The notes under the pieces: generated by a model
The model's input: only the letters and a program-made list of their open reading frames with translations
Told to the model about the DNA's origin: nothing
Databases searched by the model: none
Program-made: the position numbers and the translations under genes
Shown here: positions 1-8,047 of the stretch, in pieces
Layout: the number at the start of each line of letters is the position of its first letter
How positions within the stretch are numbered: position 1 is the first letter of the stretch
Source: Pseudopedobacter sp035496935
GTDB taxonomy: Bacteria; Bacteroidota; Bacteroidia; Sphingobacteriales; Sphingobacteriaceae
NCBI GenBank assembly: GCA_035496935.1
Contig: DATJED010000003.1
Span: forward strand, 62,001 to 126,000
Length of the DNA stretch: 64,000 nt
Reading direction: 5' to 3'

Positions 1-870
1 GGTTTTGACGAATTTTTTTCAAGATTGCTACTTCATGTTAATCTTAATGATTACTTATCCCCGTTCGTAAACATTTCAATAGCCATAATAGTTGTTTATT
101 TACAGGCAGTTTTATTTAATCAAATCATCAACAAACATGGTATTTTAGGCAAAGCCAGTTTTTTACCGGGTGCTTGCTATATCGTTGTTTGTAGCGTTTT
201 TACTCCTTTTTTATCTTTTACGCCACCGCTATTTTGCAATTTTTTTCTGCTGTTTGCTTTTAACAAAATTTTGATTGAATATAAAAATAGCAATTCCATA
301 GCAGCCATGTTTGATTTAGGGCTTGTGATAGCGCTGGGAACATTGTTTTATTTTCCGTTTGTAGGCTTTTTATTGCTGTTATGGATTGCGCTTTTACTGT
401 TTAAACCTTTTTACTGGAGAGAGTGGGTAAGCGTTTTAGTAGGCTTTTTAACGTTAATTTTTATTTTGGGCGTTTATTATTACTGGAACAATAAACTGTT
501 GGATTTTGTTGAAATCTGGGAACCGCTTTCTACCAAACTGCCAATCTACATTAATATTCAATTAACAGATTATATCGTTCTGTTGCCAATAGTTATTTGT
601 GTTTTGCTAAGTATGTATTACTTAAACCAAAACTTTTTTAAAAGCTATGTTTTAGTGCGCAAATCTTTTCAATTGGCAGTTTTTATACTATTGATTGCCA
701 TTTTTTCTTTTTACCTAAAGCCAGATTTTAGGATCAACCATTTTATACTTTGCTCCATTCCCGTTGCGCTCTCGCTTTCTTATTATTTTATCAACGCAAA
801 AAAGAAATTGATTTTCGAAACCTTGTTCTTTGTAACCATCGCAGTAATCATTTACTTCCAGTTTGTTTAA
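1..870 (+). CDS. DUF6427-like multi-pass membrane protein, 5' end outside window
   Basis: The frame is open from base 1, so the gene probably begins upstream of the window; a TTG at 25 is the first in-window start but no ATG supports it. The protein is a string of hydrophobic helices (roughly eight to nine) with aromatic-rich loops and a KPFYWREW motif between helices, as in the Bacteroidota DUF6427 integral membrane family, whose function is unknown. It ends at a TAA 109 bases before purQ. The family assignment is from memory of its appearance; that it is a polytopic inner-membrane protein is clear from the sequence. Confidence 0.7.
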   Translation, partial: GFDEFFSRLLLHVNLNDYLSPFVNISIAIIVVYLQAVLFNQIINKHGILGKASFLPGACYIVVCSVFTPFLSFTPPLFCNFFLLFAFNKILIEYKNSNSIAAMFDLGLVIALGTLFYFPFVGFLLLLWIALLLFKPFYWREWVSVLVGFLTLIFILGVYYYWNNKLLDFVEIWEPLSTKLPIYINIQLTDYIVLLPIVICVLLSMYYLNQNFFKSYVLVRKSFQLAVFILLIAIFSFYLKPDFRINHFILCSIPVALSLSYYFINAKKKLIFETLFFVTIAVIIYFQFV

Positions 871-913
871 CTTTTTTTAACAGATAAGCACTGCTTAAAC
901 TGTTAAATTTTGA

Positions 914-921
914 TAGTTTTG
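914..921 (+). promoter_or_regulatory. Possible -7 box upstream of purQ
   Basis: TAGTTTTG matches the Bacteroidota -7 consensus TAnnTTTG about 58 bases before the purQ ATG. I see no convincing TTTG box 17-23 bases further upstream, so this is a weak call. Confidence 0.3.
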
Positions 922-979
922 TAACGAATGAATGTTTTGTGCGTTCTTGTATTGGATTTTAGTATTTAATTGATAGAAA

Positions 980-1672
980 ATGAAAGTTGGAGTTGTTGTT
1001 TTCCCGGGTTCAAACTGTGATCAGGATCTCATCTATGTATTTCAAAAAATATTGGGTCAGGAAGTTGTGCCTTTGTGGCATAAAGATCACGACCTGCAAA
1101 ATGTAGATTTTATTGCTGTACCAGGCGGTTTTTCTTTCGGGGATTACCTTCGCTCTGGTGCGATTGCCCGTTTTTCGCCAATTATGCAAGAGGTGATTTC
1201 TTTCGCAAATAACGGCGGATATGTAATGGGAATTTGCAACGGTTTCCAGATATTAACCGAAGCAGGTTTATTGCCGGGAGGTTTATTGCATAACGAGAGC
1301 AGGAAATTCATCTGCAAAAACATCCATTTAAAAGCAAGCACACAAAACAGCTTACTAACCTCTAAAATTTCTGCCGATAGCGTTTTAAAAATTCCGTTGG
1401 CACATGGCGAAGGTAATTTTTACGCTAACGCGGAGGAACTTAAGAAAATCAACGATAATGACCAGGTTCTGTTTAGATATTGCGATGAAAACGGAAGGGT
1501 TGTCCCAGATGCTAATCCTAACGGTTCATTAGAAAATATAGCAGGAGTTTGTAACGCTAAAAGAAATGTTTTTGGAATGATGCCTCACCCAGAAAGAGCT
1601 GCAGACGCAATTTTAGGCAATCAGGATGGTTTAGTGATATTCGAATCTATCTTAGGAATGGTTAATGCCTAA
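980..1672 (+). CDS. purQ: Phosphoribosylformylglycinamidine synthase, glutaminase subunit PurQ
   Basis: This class I glutamine amidotransferase hydrolyses glutamine and passes ammonia to PurL in the fourth step of de novo purine synthesis. Visible signatures are the N-terminal FPGSNCDQD, the GGFSFGDYLR loop, the nucleophile elbow GICNGFQ with Cys86, and the His203-x-Glu205 pair in MMPHPERA. The length of 230 residues is normal for a stand-alone PurQ, which works with separate PurS and PurL; neither is in the window. The coaX start codon lies inside the last codons of purQ (8-base overlap), which indicates translational coupling although the pathways differ. Confidence 0.95.
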   Translation: MKVGVVVFPGSNCDQDLIYVFQKILGQEVVPLWHKDHDLQNVDFIAVPGGFSFGDYLRSGAIARFSPIMQEVISFANNGGYVMGICNGFQILTEAGLLPGGLLHNESRKFICKNIHLKASTQNSLLTSKISADSVLKIPLAHGEGNFYANAEELKKINDNDQVLFRYCDENGRVVPDANPNGSLENIAGVCNAKRNVFGMMPHPERAADAILGNQDGLVIFESILGMVNA

Positions 1673-2414
1673 TCTGGTTATTGATATTGGCAATTCTTCT
1701 GTAAAACTAGCCGTTTTTGATGCAGACAATATTGTTTACCGTCAATCATTGCAAGCTATAACCACAGATTTTGTTGCTCAATTAATCGGTACCAAAAGCA
1801 TAAATAACATTATTGTATCGTCTGTTAAAGATGATTTTGGATTTGATGAAGAAATAATTTCCAGCAAAACCAATTACATTAAATTTAATGCGCAAACAAA
1901 AATCCCGATAGATAATCGATATCAATCCCCCGAAACTTTAGGCTTAGATAGACTTGCTGCGGTAATTGGTGCAAATTATTTATACCCAAACCAAGCGGTT
2001 TTAACAATTGATGCGGGCACTTGCATTACTTACGATAGTATAAATGCAAACGGAGAGTATTATGGAGGCAGCATTTCTCCGGGAATAAAAATGAGGTTTG
2101 ATGCCATGCACCATTTTACATCAAAACTGCCACGGGTTAATTTTGATGCAACATTTAATGAGCGTTTTGGAACAAACAGTAAAGATGCCATAAGTTCTGG
2201 CGCAATAAACGGAAGCGTTTACGAGGCAGAAGGTTTTATAAAAACGTTTTTAAGCGATAATCCATCCGGAAAAATTATACTTTCCGGAGGCGATTCTACC
2301 TTTTTTGATACAAAATTTAAAAACAGCATATTTGCGAACTTAATTTTACACGAACCTAATTTAGTTTTAATAGGTTTAAATACGGTTGTTAACTATCAGC
2401 ATGATCTTAAATAA
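1665..2414 (+). CDS. coaX: Type III pantothenate kinase
   Basis: It phosphorylates pantothenate in the first committed step of coenzyme A synthesis. It belongs to the ASKHA fold: the N-terminal phosphate-binding segment is DIGNSSVKL (Asp7), the pantothenate-binding GLDR sits at 93-96, and the catalytic DAGTCITYD begins at Asp116. The 249 residues are typical for CoaX. It overlaps purQ by 8 bases, and the start of the next gene (ATG 2401) lies inside its 3' end in another frame, so the three genes read as one tightly packed transcript. Confidence 0.93.
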   Translation: MPNLVIDIGNSSVKLAVFDADNIVYRQSLQAITTDFVAQLIGTKSINNIIVSSVKDDFGFDEEIISSKTNYIKFNAQTKIPIDNRYQSPETLGLDRLAAVIGANYLYPNQAVLTIDAGTCITYDSINANGEYYGGSISPGIKMRFDAMHHFTSKLPRVNFDATFNERFGTNSKDAISSGAINGSVYEAEGFIKTFLSDNPSGKIILSGGDSTFFDTKFKNSIFANLILHEPNLVLIGLNTVVNYQHDLK

Positions 2415-3690
2415 AAAATATTTCCTTGCATTTACAGTTTTGTTTGCAATAACTTATAATGTAGTGGCGCAATCTACCATCAATTCGCCTTACTCAAAAT
2501 ACGGAGTTGGAAACCTTGAGGGCAGTTACTTGCCTCAGCAAAGAGCAATTGGCAATTTAGGGTACGGTATCAGCACCGTTGGCAGCTATCAAAATTTAAA
2601 TATTTCAAATCCTGCATCTTACTCAAACCTGCGCTTAACTGTTTTTGATATCGGTGCAAGCACTTTTAATCAAACTTTAAAAAAGGGAAATCTTTCAGAA
2701 AAAAGTTTCAATGCTTCATTAAGTTATCTGGTAATGGGTGTTCCGGTTTCAAAAAAATCGGCAGTAAGTTTCGGACTGCTTCCTTACAGCAACTTGGGTT
2801 ATCAGTTTAAAAACAGTAATGATATGGTCGATACTTTTTCTGTAGATCATATTTATTCGGGAGAAGGCGGTTTAAACAGGGCATATTTAGGGTACGGGAT
2901 TGGTTTTGGAAAACACCTTAGCATAGGCGTTAATATGAGCTACATTTTTGGGAACTTGAAGGAAATTAAAGCAACAGAATTCTCAAAGTATGTGGGGTTT
3001 CTTAACTCAAAAACAGAAAACAATAACGCAGTAGGCGGCTTAAATTTTGATTTTGGCGCACAGTACACCGCACTTTTGAACAAAAAGACAAAGCTAACAA
3101 TAGGTTACACTGGCGGAGTTGAAACCGAGATAAATACGACTTATTCTCAACTTTCTACCCGTTATTCCAGTTCTTCAGATGCTGATTTTAGGGCTGATAC
3201 CACATCTTTTATAAGGGAGGTGAAAGGACATTTAACCTTGCCGGCAAATCATAACTTCGGTTTTAGCATCGAAAAGCAGAATAAATGGTTAATAGGTGCA
3301 GATTTAAGATTGGCTAATTGGTCCGATTTTAACAAAACAGGTTCAAACGATATTTTGAATAACAGTTGGGGTGTTTCTGTTGGCGGTCAAATTACACCAA
3401 ACGTAAACGCGGTAACCAACTACCTAAAATTAATCGATTACCGGTTTGGCCTAAGTTATGATAAAACTTATTTAGCCGTAGGCGGAGAAGATATTAACGT
3501 AAAAGCCATCAACTTCGGTTTCGGTTTTCCTTTGATTTCGGGACGAAATGCCTTTTACAAAATCAATTTTGCTACAGAGATAGGAACCAGAGGCACACTA
3601 AATAACAATTTGGTAAAAGAGAACTTTCTTAATTTCCGTTTAGGTTTTACCATTAACGATAGGTGGTTCCAAAAATATAAATACGATTAA
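2401..3690 (+). CDS. Outer-membrane beta-barrel protein of unknown function
   Basis: I start it at ATG 2401 rather than the upstream TTG at 2386, because the ATG gives a clean signal peptide (MILNKKYF, hydrophobic core, cleavage after VAQ). The mature protein of about 405 residues alternates glycine/aromatic strands and ends in a charged tail, consistent with an OM barrel resembling FadL/PorV-like Bacteroidota proteins; I recognise no named family. It overlaps coaX by 14 bases and is 5 bases from lptC. This coaX-barrel-lptC order, as I recall it from related genomes, suggests a link to envelope biogenesis, but the specific role is unknown. Confidence 0.75.
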   Translation: MILNKKYFLAFTVLFAITYNVVAQSTINSPYSKYGVGNLEGSYLPQQRAIGNLGYGISTVGSYQNLNISNPASYSNLRLTVFDIGASTFNQTLKKGNLSEKSFNASLSYLVMGVPVSKKSAVSFGLLPYSNLGYQFKNSNDMVDTFSVDHIYSGEGGLNRAYLGYGIGFGKHLSIGVNMSYIFGNLKEIKATEFSKYVGFLNSKTENNNAVGGLNFDFGAQYTALLNKKTKLTIGYTGGVETEINTTYSQLSTRYSSSSDADFRADTTSFIREVKGHLTLPANHNFGFSIEKQNKWLIGADLRLANWSDFNKTGSNDILNNSWGVSVGGQITPNVNAVTNYLKLIDYRFGLSYDKTYLAVGGEDINVKAINFGFGFPLISGRNAFYKINFATEIGTRGTLNNNLVKENFLNFRLGFTINDRWFQKYKYD

Positions 3691-3695
3691 CATCG

Positions 3696-4256
3696 ATGAG
3701 GTTCAAACTTCTGTTTTACGGCTTTTTTTTGAGTTGCTCTTTTGCATCATGTGGCGAAAGCGATCTTAGTAAAGCGAAAGAAATTGAGTTAAAACAGAAA
3801 GAAGACGTAGAGATTACCCGAGGTGCTGAAATTATTTATAGCGACTCGGCCCATGTTAAGGCAAAATTAACCACGCCAATTTTATACAATCATAAAACCA
3901 ATAATCCGTATTACGAGATGCCCAAAGGCATTGTGGTAATTTTCTTTGATAAAGATTTAAAGCAAACCAGTAAAGTAACGTCTGATTATGCCATCCGTAA
4001 AGAAAACCAAAGGATTGTGGAGTTAAAGAAAAACGTGGTAGCTACAAACGCCGAAGGAAAGACCTTTAAGTCTGACGAGTTAATTTGGGATGAAAACTTG
4101 AAGCGTTTTTACTCCAATAAGCTGGTAACTATCAACACGGGAGGTAACCTTATTACTGGACCCGGGTTTTGGTCAAACGAGGATTTTTCTTACTACGAAA
4201 TTAGACAAGGCTCCGGTACGTTTAATTTCAAGGACGATTTAAGCCAGCAACAATAA
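3696..4256 (+). CDS. lptC: LPS export periplasmic protein LptC (lipoprotein form)
   Basis: LptC hands lipopolysaccharide from the LptBFG transporter to the periplasmic LptA bridge. The N-terminus is a lipoprotein signal (hydrophobic core then FASC), as is common in Bacteroidota, whereas Escherichia coli LptC keeps a membrane anchor. The body carries the OstA/LptC-like jellyroll pattern: EIIYSDSAHVKAKLTTPILY, then FFDKDLKQTSKVTSDYA and paired strands to GPGFWSNEDF. At 186 residues it is family-sized. The gene follows the barrel gene after 5 bases and ends 1 base before the convergent dapF stop, with no obvious terminator between. Confidence 0.85.
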   Translation: MRFKLLFYGFFLSCSFASCGESDLSKAKEIELKQKEDVEITRGAEIIYSDSAHVKAKLTTPILYNHKTNNPYYEMPKGIVVIFFDKDLKQTSKVTSDYAIRKENQRIVELKKNVVATNAEGKTFKSDELIWDENLKRFYSNKLVTINTGGNLITGPGFWSNEDFSYYEIRQGSGTFNFKDDLSQQQ

Positions 4257-4257
4257 C

Positions 4258-5052
4258 TTAAAACGCAACCTCTCCTTTAAAAGCTTGTTTCGCAGGACCT
4301 TCTAAAAAAATATTGGTAAACGTTTTACCGTCGTAAGTGAATTTGATGTTTAAATCGCCTCCTAAAACTTTTATCGGTGTTTCTATATTTCCGGTTTTTC
4401 CGTTTGCAAAAGCATTTGCCAAGGCAACGGCAGTAACGCCCGTTCCGCATGCAAAAGTTTCATCCTCTACACCACGCTCATAAGTGCGTACAAATAAATG
4501 ATCAGCCTTGGGTTCTACAAAATTAACGTTGATGCCTTTTTCTTTGTAAGTATCGTTGTACCTGATCGTTCTACCTTCTGTAAAAACATCTTTGTCGGCA
4601 ATATCTTTGGCGAATTTTACATAATGTGGCGACCCAGTGTTTAACACGAAATCGTTTTCATCTTTTTCTATATGTTCAACATCTATCATTTGTAAACTTA
4701 CCCAATCGCCGGTATCTGAAATTTTGGCATAATGCGGACCGTCAACTGCTATAAAAGTGGTTTCGGTTTCAATTACGCCTAAAAACTTAGCAAAAGCCAC
4801 AATGCACCTTCCTCCGTTTCCGCACATGCTACTCGGGTTTCCATCTGCGTTGTAGTAAACCATCTTAAAATCAAAACCTTCCGCCGGCTCTAAAAACATA
4901 ATTCCATCACCTCCCACACCAAATCTTCTGTCACAAAGCTTGGCAAGTTTCTCCGGATTATTGTGTTGATAGCTTAAATTACGGTTGTCAACCATAATAA
5001 AGTCATTTCCGGCACCTTGGTATTTATAAAACGGTAATTGTTGTACAGACAT
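4258..5052 (-). CDS. dapF: Diaminopimelate epimerase
   Basis: DapF interconverts LL- and meso-diaminopimelate for lysine and peptidoglycan synthesis without a cofactor. Both catalytic cysteines are present in their motifs: Cys77 in SSMCGNGGRC and Cys202 in FACGTGVTA. The YQGAGNDF opening and the VGGDG loop at 46-50 are also characteristic. The length of 264 residues is normal. It is convergent with lptC and divergent from the HtrA gene, and so is probably a single-gene unit. Confidence 0.96.
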   Translation of the reverse strand: MSVQQLPFYKYQGAGNDFIMVDNRNLSYQHNNPEKLAKLCDRRFGVGGDGIMFLEPAEGFDFKMVYYNADGNPSSMCGNGGRCIVAFAKFLGVIETETTFIAVDGPHYAKISDTGDWVSLQMIDVEHIEKDENDFVLNTGSPHYVKFAKDIADKDVFTEGRTIRYNDTYKEKGINVNFVEPKADHLFVRTYERGVEDETFACGTGVTAVALANAFANGKTGNIETPIKVLGGDLNIKFTYDGKTFTNIFLEGPAKQAFKGEVAF

Positions 5053-5189
5053 GCAACAAAAATGGGTAAATTACATCGTTAAAGCAATTTCTAGTTATCG
5101 CCATTACATTACTGTGATTAATAGTGCTAAACAAATTAATTTTGGCTTAAAATTTTAACAATTTTTAACAGAAAACTAAGCAACATGCA

Positions 5190-5222
5190 TTTGCAAAAAG
5201 CGTCTTAATGGTATTATTTTTG
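5190..5222 (+). promoter_or_regulatory. Bacteroidota-type promoter for the HtrA gene
   Basis: TTTG at 5190-5193 and TATTTTTG at 5215-5222 are separated by 21 bases, matching the -33 TTTG / -7 TAnnTTTG architecture. Transcription would start around 5225-5230, giving a leader of about 30 bases. Confidence 0.6.
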
Positions 5223-5259
5223 AAAGTCAATAATTTATCATATCAAAATCCAAATAACC

Positions 5260-6792
5260 ATGAATAATAATATTAAGAAAGTAGGTTTTACTTTATTAAC
5301 AGCATTTGTTGGAGGTGCGGTTGCAATTGGAGCCTACAAATTATTAGAACCTAGTAATCTTGCAGGTTTAAGTTTGGCCGAGAGGCAGAAAGTTTATTTT
5401 ACAAATAATCCGTCAGAAATAACGGCATCTACAGGTGCCATAGATTTTACCCAGGCGGCAGCAGCGGTTTCGCCCGGCGTTGTACATGTGAGAACAACGT
5501 ATAGCCGTTCCAGAGGACAGGCTTCAGTTGACCCATTCGGGGATATGTTCGAAGATTTTTTCGGACGGAGAGGACAACGAGTTCCGCAACAAAACATGCC
5601 TGCACCAATGGGAAAAGGATCTGGTGTAATTGTAACTGGAGATGGTTATATCATGACAAATAATCACGTGGTAGAAGATGCTGAAAAAATTGAAGTGATT
5701 TTGTCGGATAAAAGAGTGTTGGATGCGAAAGTAATTGGTAGAGACAAAAACACCGATTTAGCGTTGATAAAAATAAACGCTACTGACTTACCTGTTGTAA
5801 AATTGGGTAATTCAGATGACGTTAGGGTAGGCGAATGGGTTTTAGCTGTTGGTTATCCTTTAACGCTTGAGTCAACCGTTACTGCTGGGATTGTAAGTGC
5901 TAAAGCTCGCCAAATCGGTATTTTAGCACCAGAAATCGACAGGAATAGCTATGATCCAAATAACCCTCCTACCAACTCTTCTATCGAATCCTTTATTCAA
6001 ACAGATGCGGTAATCAACAAAGGAAACAGTGGTGGCGCTTTGGTTAATGCCCGTGGAGAACTTATCGGAATTAATTCCGCGATAGCGTCTCAAACCGGTA
6101 CCTATGAGGGTTATGGCTTTGCTATTCCGGTGAACCTTGCCAGAAAAGTAATGGACGATTTCTTAAAATATGGAGAAGTAAAACGTGGATATATTGGTGT
6201 AACTTTTCAGGAGTTGGATGCCGACAGAGCCAAAGAATTAAACTTAACTGAAATTGATGGACTTTATGTGAACTCAACTTTAGACGGTGGCGCTGCAGAG
6301 AAAGCAGGAATTAAAAAAGGAGACATCATTAAAAAACTGAACGGACAAGAAATAACTTCTTCTGCCCGTTTGCAAGAAAGGGTTGGAACAATGCGCCCAG
6401 GCGATAAATTGACCCTAACTGTTTTAAGAGACGGAAAATTAAAAGACTTTAACGTAACTTTAAAAGGCGACGAAGGCAACAAGTTGGCAAACAATGGGAA
6501 AGAAGTTACCGAAGTGGTAAATAGTTTAGGAGCTACTTTTTCTCCGTTAACAGATGCAGCCAAAAAGAAATACGGTATTAATTCAGGAGTTATTGTAACT
6601 AGCGTATCTCCAGGAAAAGTTTTCGATATGTATGATATGCCAAAAGGGACTGTGATTACCAGTGTAAACGGAAAAGGCGTTAATAATAACGATCAAGTAA
6701 TTTCAGCTCTTAAACAGGACAGTAAAATGATTTCTCTGCAAGGTTTTATACCAGATGGTAGCAGATTTAGGGTGACTTTTCCTGCTAAATAA
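5260..6792 (+). CDS. degP: HtrA/Do-family periplasmic serine protease with two PDZ domains
   Basis: A quality-control protease or chaperone for misfolded envelope proteins. The N-terminal hydrophobic stretch (about 8-27) is a signal or membrane anchor. The trypsin-like triad is intact: His136 in TNNHVVED, Asp166 in NTDLALIKI, Ser257 in NKGNSGGAL. An extended LA loop rich in Arg/Gly/Phe (around 85-110) precedes the protease core. PDZ1 spans about 300-395 (GYIGVTFQ onwards) and PDZ2 about 420-505. The length of 510 matches DegP/Do homologues. It has its own promoter and terminator, so it is monocistronic. DegQ or MucD would be equivalent names; the subfamily cannot be fixed by eye. Confidence 0.9.
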   Translation: MNNNIKKVGFTLLTAFVGGAVAIGAYKLLEPSNLAGLSLAERQKVYFTNNPSEITASTGAIDFTQAAAAVSPGVVHVRTTYSRSRGQASVDPFGDMFEDFFGRRGQRVPQQNMPAPMGKGSGVIVTGDGYIMTNNHVVEDAEKIEVILSDKRVLDAKVIGRDKNTDLALIKINATDLPVVKLGNSDDVRVGEWVLAVGYPLTLESTVTAGIVSAKARQIGILAPEIDRNSYDPNNPPTNSSIESFIQTDAVINKGNSGGALVNARGELIGINSAIASQTGTYEGYGFAIPVNLARKVMDDFLKYGEVKRGYIGVTFQELDADRAKELNLTEIDGLYVNSTLDGGAAEKAGIKKGDIIKKLNGQEITSSARLQERVGTMRPGDKLTLTVLRDGKLKDFNVTLKGDEGNKLANNGKEVTEVVNSLGATFSPLTDAAKKKYGINSGVIVTSVSPGKVFDMYDMPKGTVITSVNGKGVNNNDQVISALKQDSKMISLQGFIPDGSRFRVTFPAK

Positions 6793-6811
6793 CGCTTAAC
6801 ATTAAATTTCT

Positions 6812-6844
6812 CCCCAATAGTTTGCGCTATTGGGGCTTTTTTTT
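6812..6844 (+). terminator. Rho-independent terminator after the HtrA gene
   Basis: A perfect 9-bp stem (CCCCAATAG at 6812-6820, CTATTGGGG at 6827-6835) with a six-base loop is followed by eight Ts, 20 bases past the stop codon. Confidence 0.9.
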
Positions 6845-7185
6845 GAACTTTTCTTTTTATTTAAGGATAGGTATGAGTGATTTTGTGTTTAAATACGATG
6901 TATATTTGATGTTTACGTTTTTTACTCTTAAAAATTTCAGATTTTGCTTATTTATTTTTGTTTTTTTGATTTTATATATGAAAAATTACATGATTTATCA
7001 ATATATTTTTGACTTAATTTAGGATTATTATTAAAATCTAAATTTTATATTAAGCGATATATGTTTATTAATGAGGAACTTAGCGCACTATAAGTATAAT
7101 GCATCCAATAACGTCTATTTAAAATGTTTCTAAATAATTAAAAAATGCGCTTTAGTCTTGTTAATTGCAATTTAATTGTCATTTA
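6845..7185. other. Non-coding AT-rich gap
   Basis: This interval between the HtrA terminator and the sdh promoter is very AT-rich with poly-T tracts. It holds only a phenylalanine-rich chance frame and no RNA gene that I can recognise. It may contain regulatory sequence for the sdh operon, but I see no motif beyond the promoter box. Confidence 0.5.
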
Positions 7186-7198
7186 ATGGATACTTTTG
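7164..7198 (+). promoter_or_regulatory. Probable promoter of the sdhCAB operon
   Basis: TACTTTTG at 7191-7198 is a good -7 box, 32 bases before sdhC. ATTG at 7164-7167 with a 23-base spacer is a degenerate -33 element. Confidence 0.5.
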
Positions 7199-7230
7199 TA
7201 GCCGTAAAACCATAAAGACTATAATAAATA

Positions 7231-7998
7231 ATGAGTAATTTTTCGAAAACATTTTCTTCAACACTCGGAAGAAAACTAATTATGAGCTTAACAGGCTTGT
7301 TTTTGTGTGCCTTTTTAATTGTTCATCTTATCGGGAATCTTCAGATTTTTAAAGCTGACGATGGGCTGGCTTTCAACCAATACGCACATTTTATGACTCA
7401 TTTTCCGCCAATAAAAATAGTGTCGTATCTGCTTTATCTTTCAATAATTGTTCACGCTGTTTGGGCAATTATCATCACCCGCCGGAATCAATCGGCCCGT
7501 CCAATTGGTTATGCTATAAAGCCAAAAGACGGTAGCATCTGGTCTTCCAGGAATATGGGTGTTTTAGGTACTATCATCTTTATTTTCATTGTGGTGCACA
7601 TGAGCAACTTTTGGTACAAATATCACCAAGGTTATACGCCATATGTGGAATATCAAACCAACTTAAAAACCGGAGAAACTACCAGTAGGGTTTTAGATGC
7701 AACAGAATTTAGAGAATATGTTACTTATGTTGATAACGGAGTCCAAATTACACAGTCAGAAGATCTGTATAAAGAGGTATATAGTGCTTTTAAACAATGG
7801 TGGCTAGTGGCTTTTTATGTTATCGCAATGGCTGCACTTGCATTCCATTTAATTCATGGTTTTCAAAGTGCGTTCCAAACCTTAGGCTGGAATCACAGAA
7901 AATATTTCCCATTGGCAAAATTCTTAGGTTTCTGGGTTTTTGGTATTTTAATACCGTTGGCTTTCGTAGCAATGCCGTTGTACGTGTTTTTTAAATAA
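7231..7998 (+). CDS. sdhC: Succinate dehydrogenase cytochrome b subunit
   Basis: A single membrane anchor of the type B (SdhC/FrdC b558) complex, with five transmembrane helices, that binds two hemes and passes electrons from SdhB to menaquinone. The sequence shows GRKLIMSLTGLFLCAFLIVHLIGNL in the first helix with its conserved His, further helix histidines (IVHAVWA, FIVVHM), and the late AFHLIHGFQSAFQTLGW motif typical of Bacteroidota SdhC. The length of 255 residues is right for a one-subunit anchor. It is the first gene of sdhCAB, 49 bases ahead of sdhA. Confidence 0.93.
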   Translation: MSNFSKTFSSTLGRKLIMSLTGLFLCAFLIVHLIGNLQIFKADDGLAFNQYAHFMTHFPPIKIVSYLLYLSIIVHAVWAIIITRRNQSARPIGYAIKPKDGSIWSSRNMGVLGTIIFIFIVVHMSNFWYKYHQGYTPYVEYQTNLKTGETTSRVLDATEFREYVTYVDNGVQITQSEDLYKEVYSAFKQWWLVAFYVIAMAALAFHLIHGFQSAFQTLGWNHRKYFPLAKFLGFWVFGILIPLAFVAMPLYVFFK

Positions 7999-8047
7999 TA
8001 TTAAGATTAGCCTTGTAAAAAGGCTCTAGATAAAAATTAAGAATAAG

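Noticed and set aside
6822..7022. 66-codon plus-strand frame rich in Phe/Leu after the HtrA gene
   Set aside because: It begins inside the terminator hairpin, is driven by AT-rich composition and has no recognisable domain or ribosome site.
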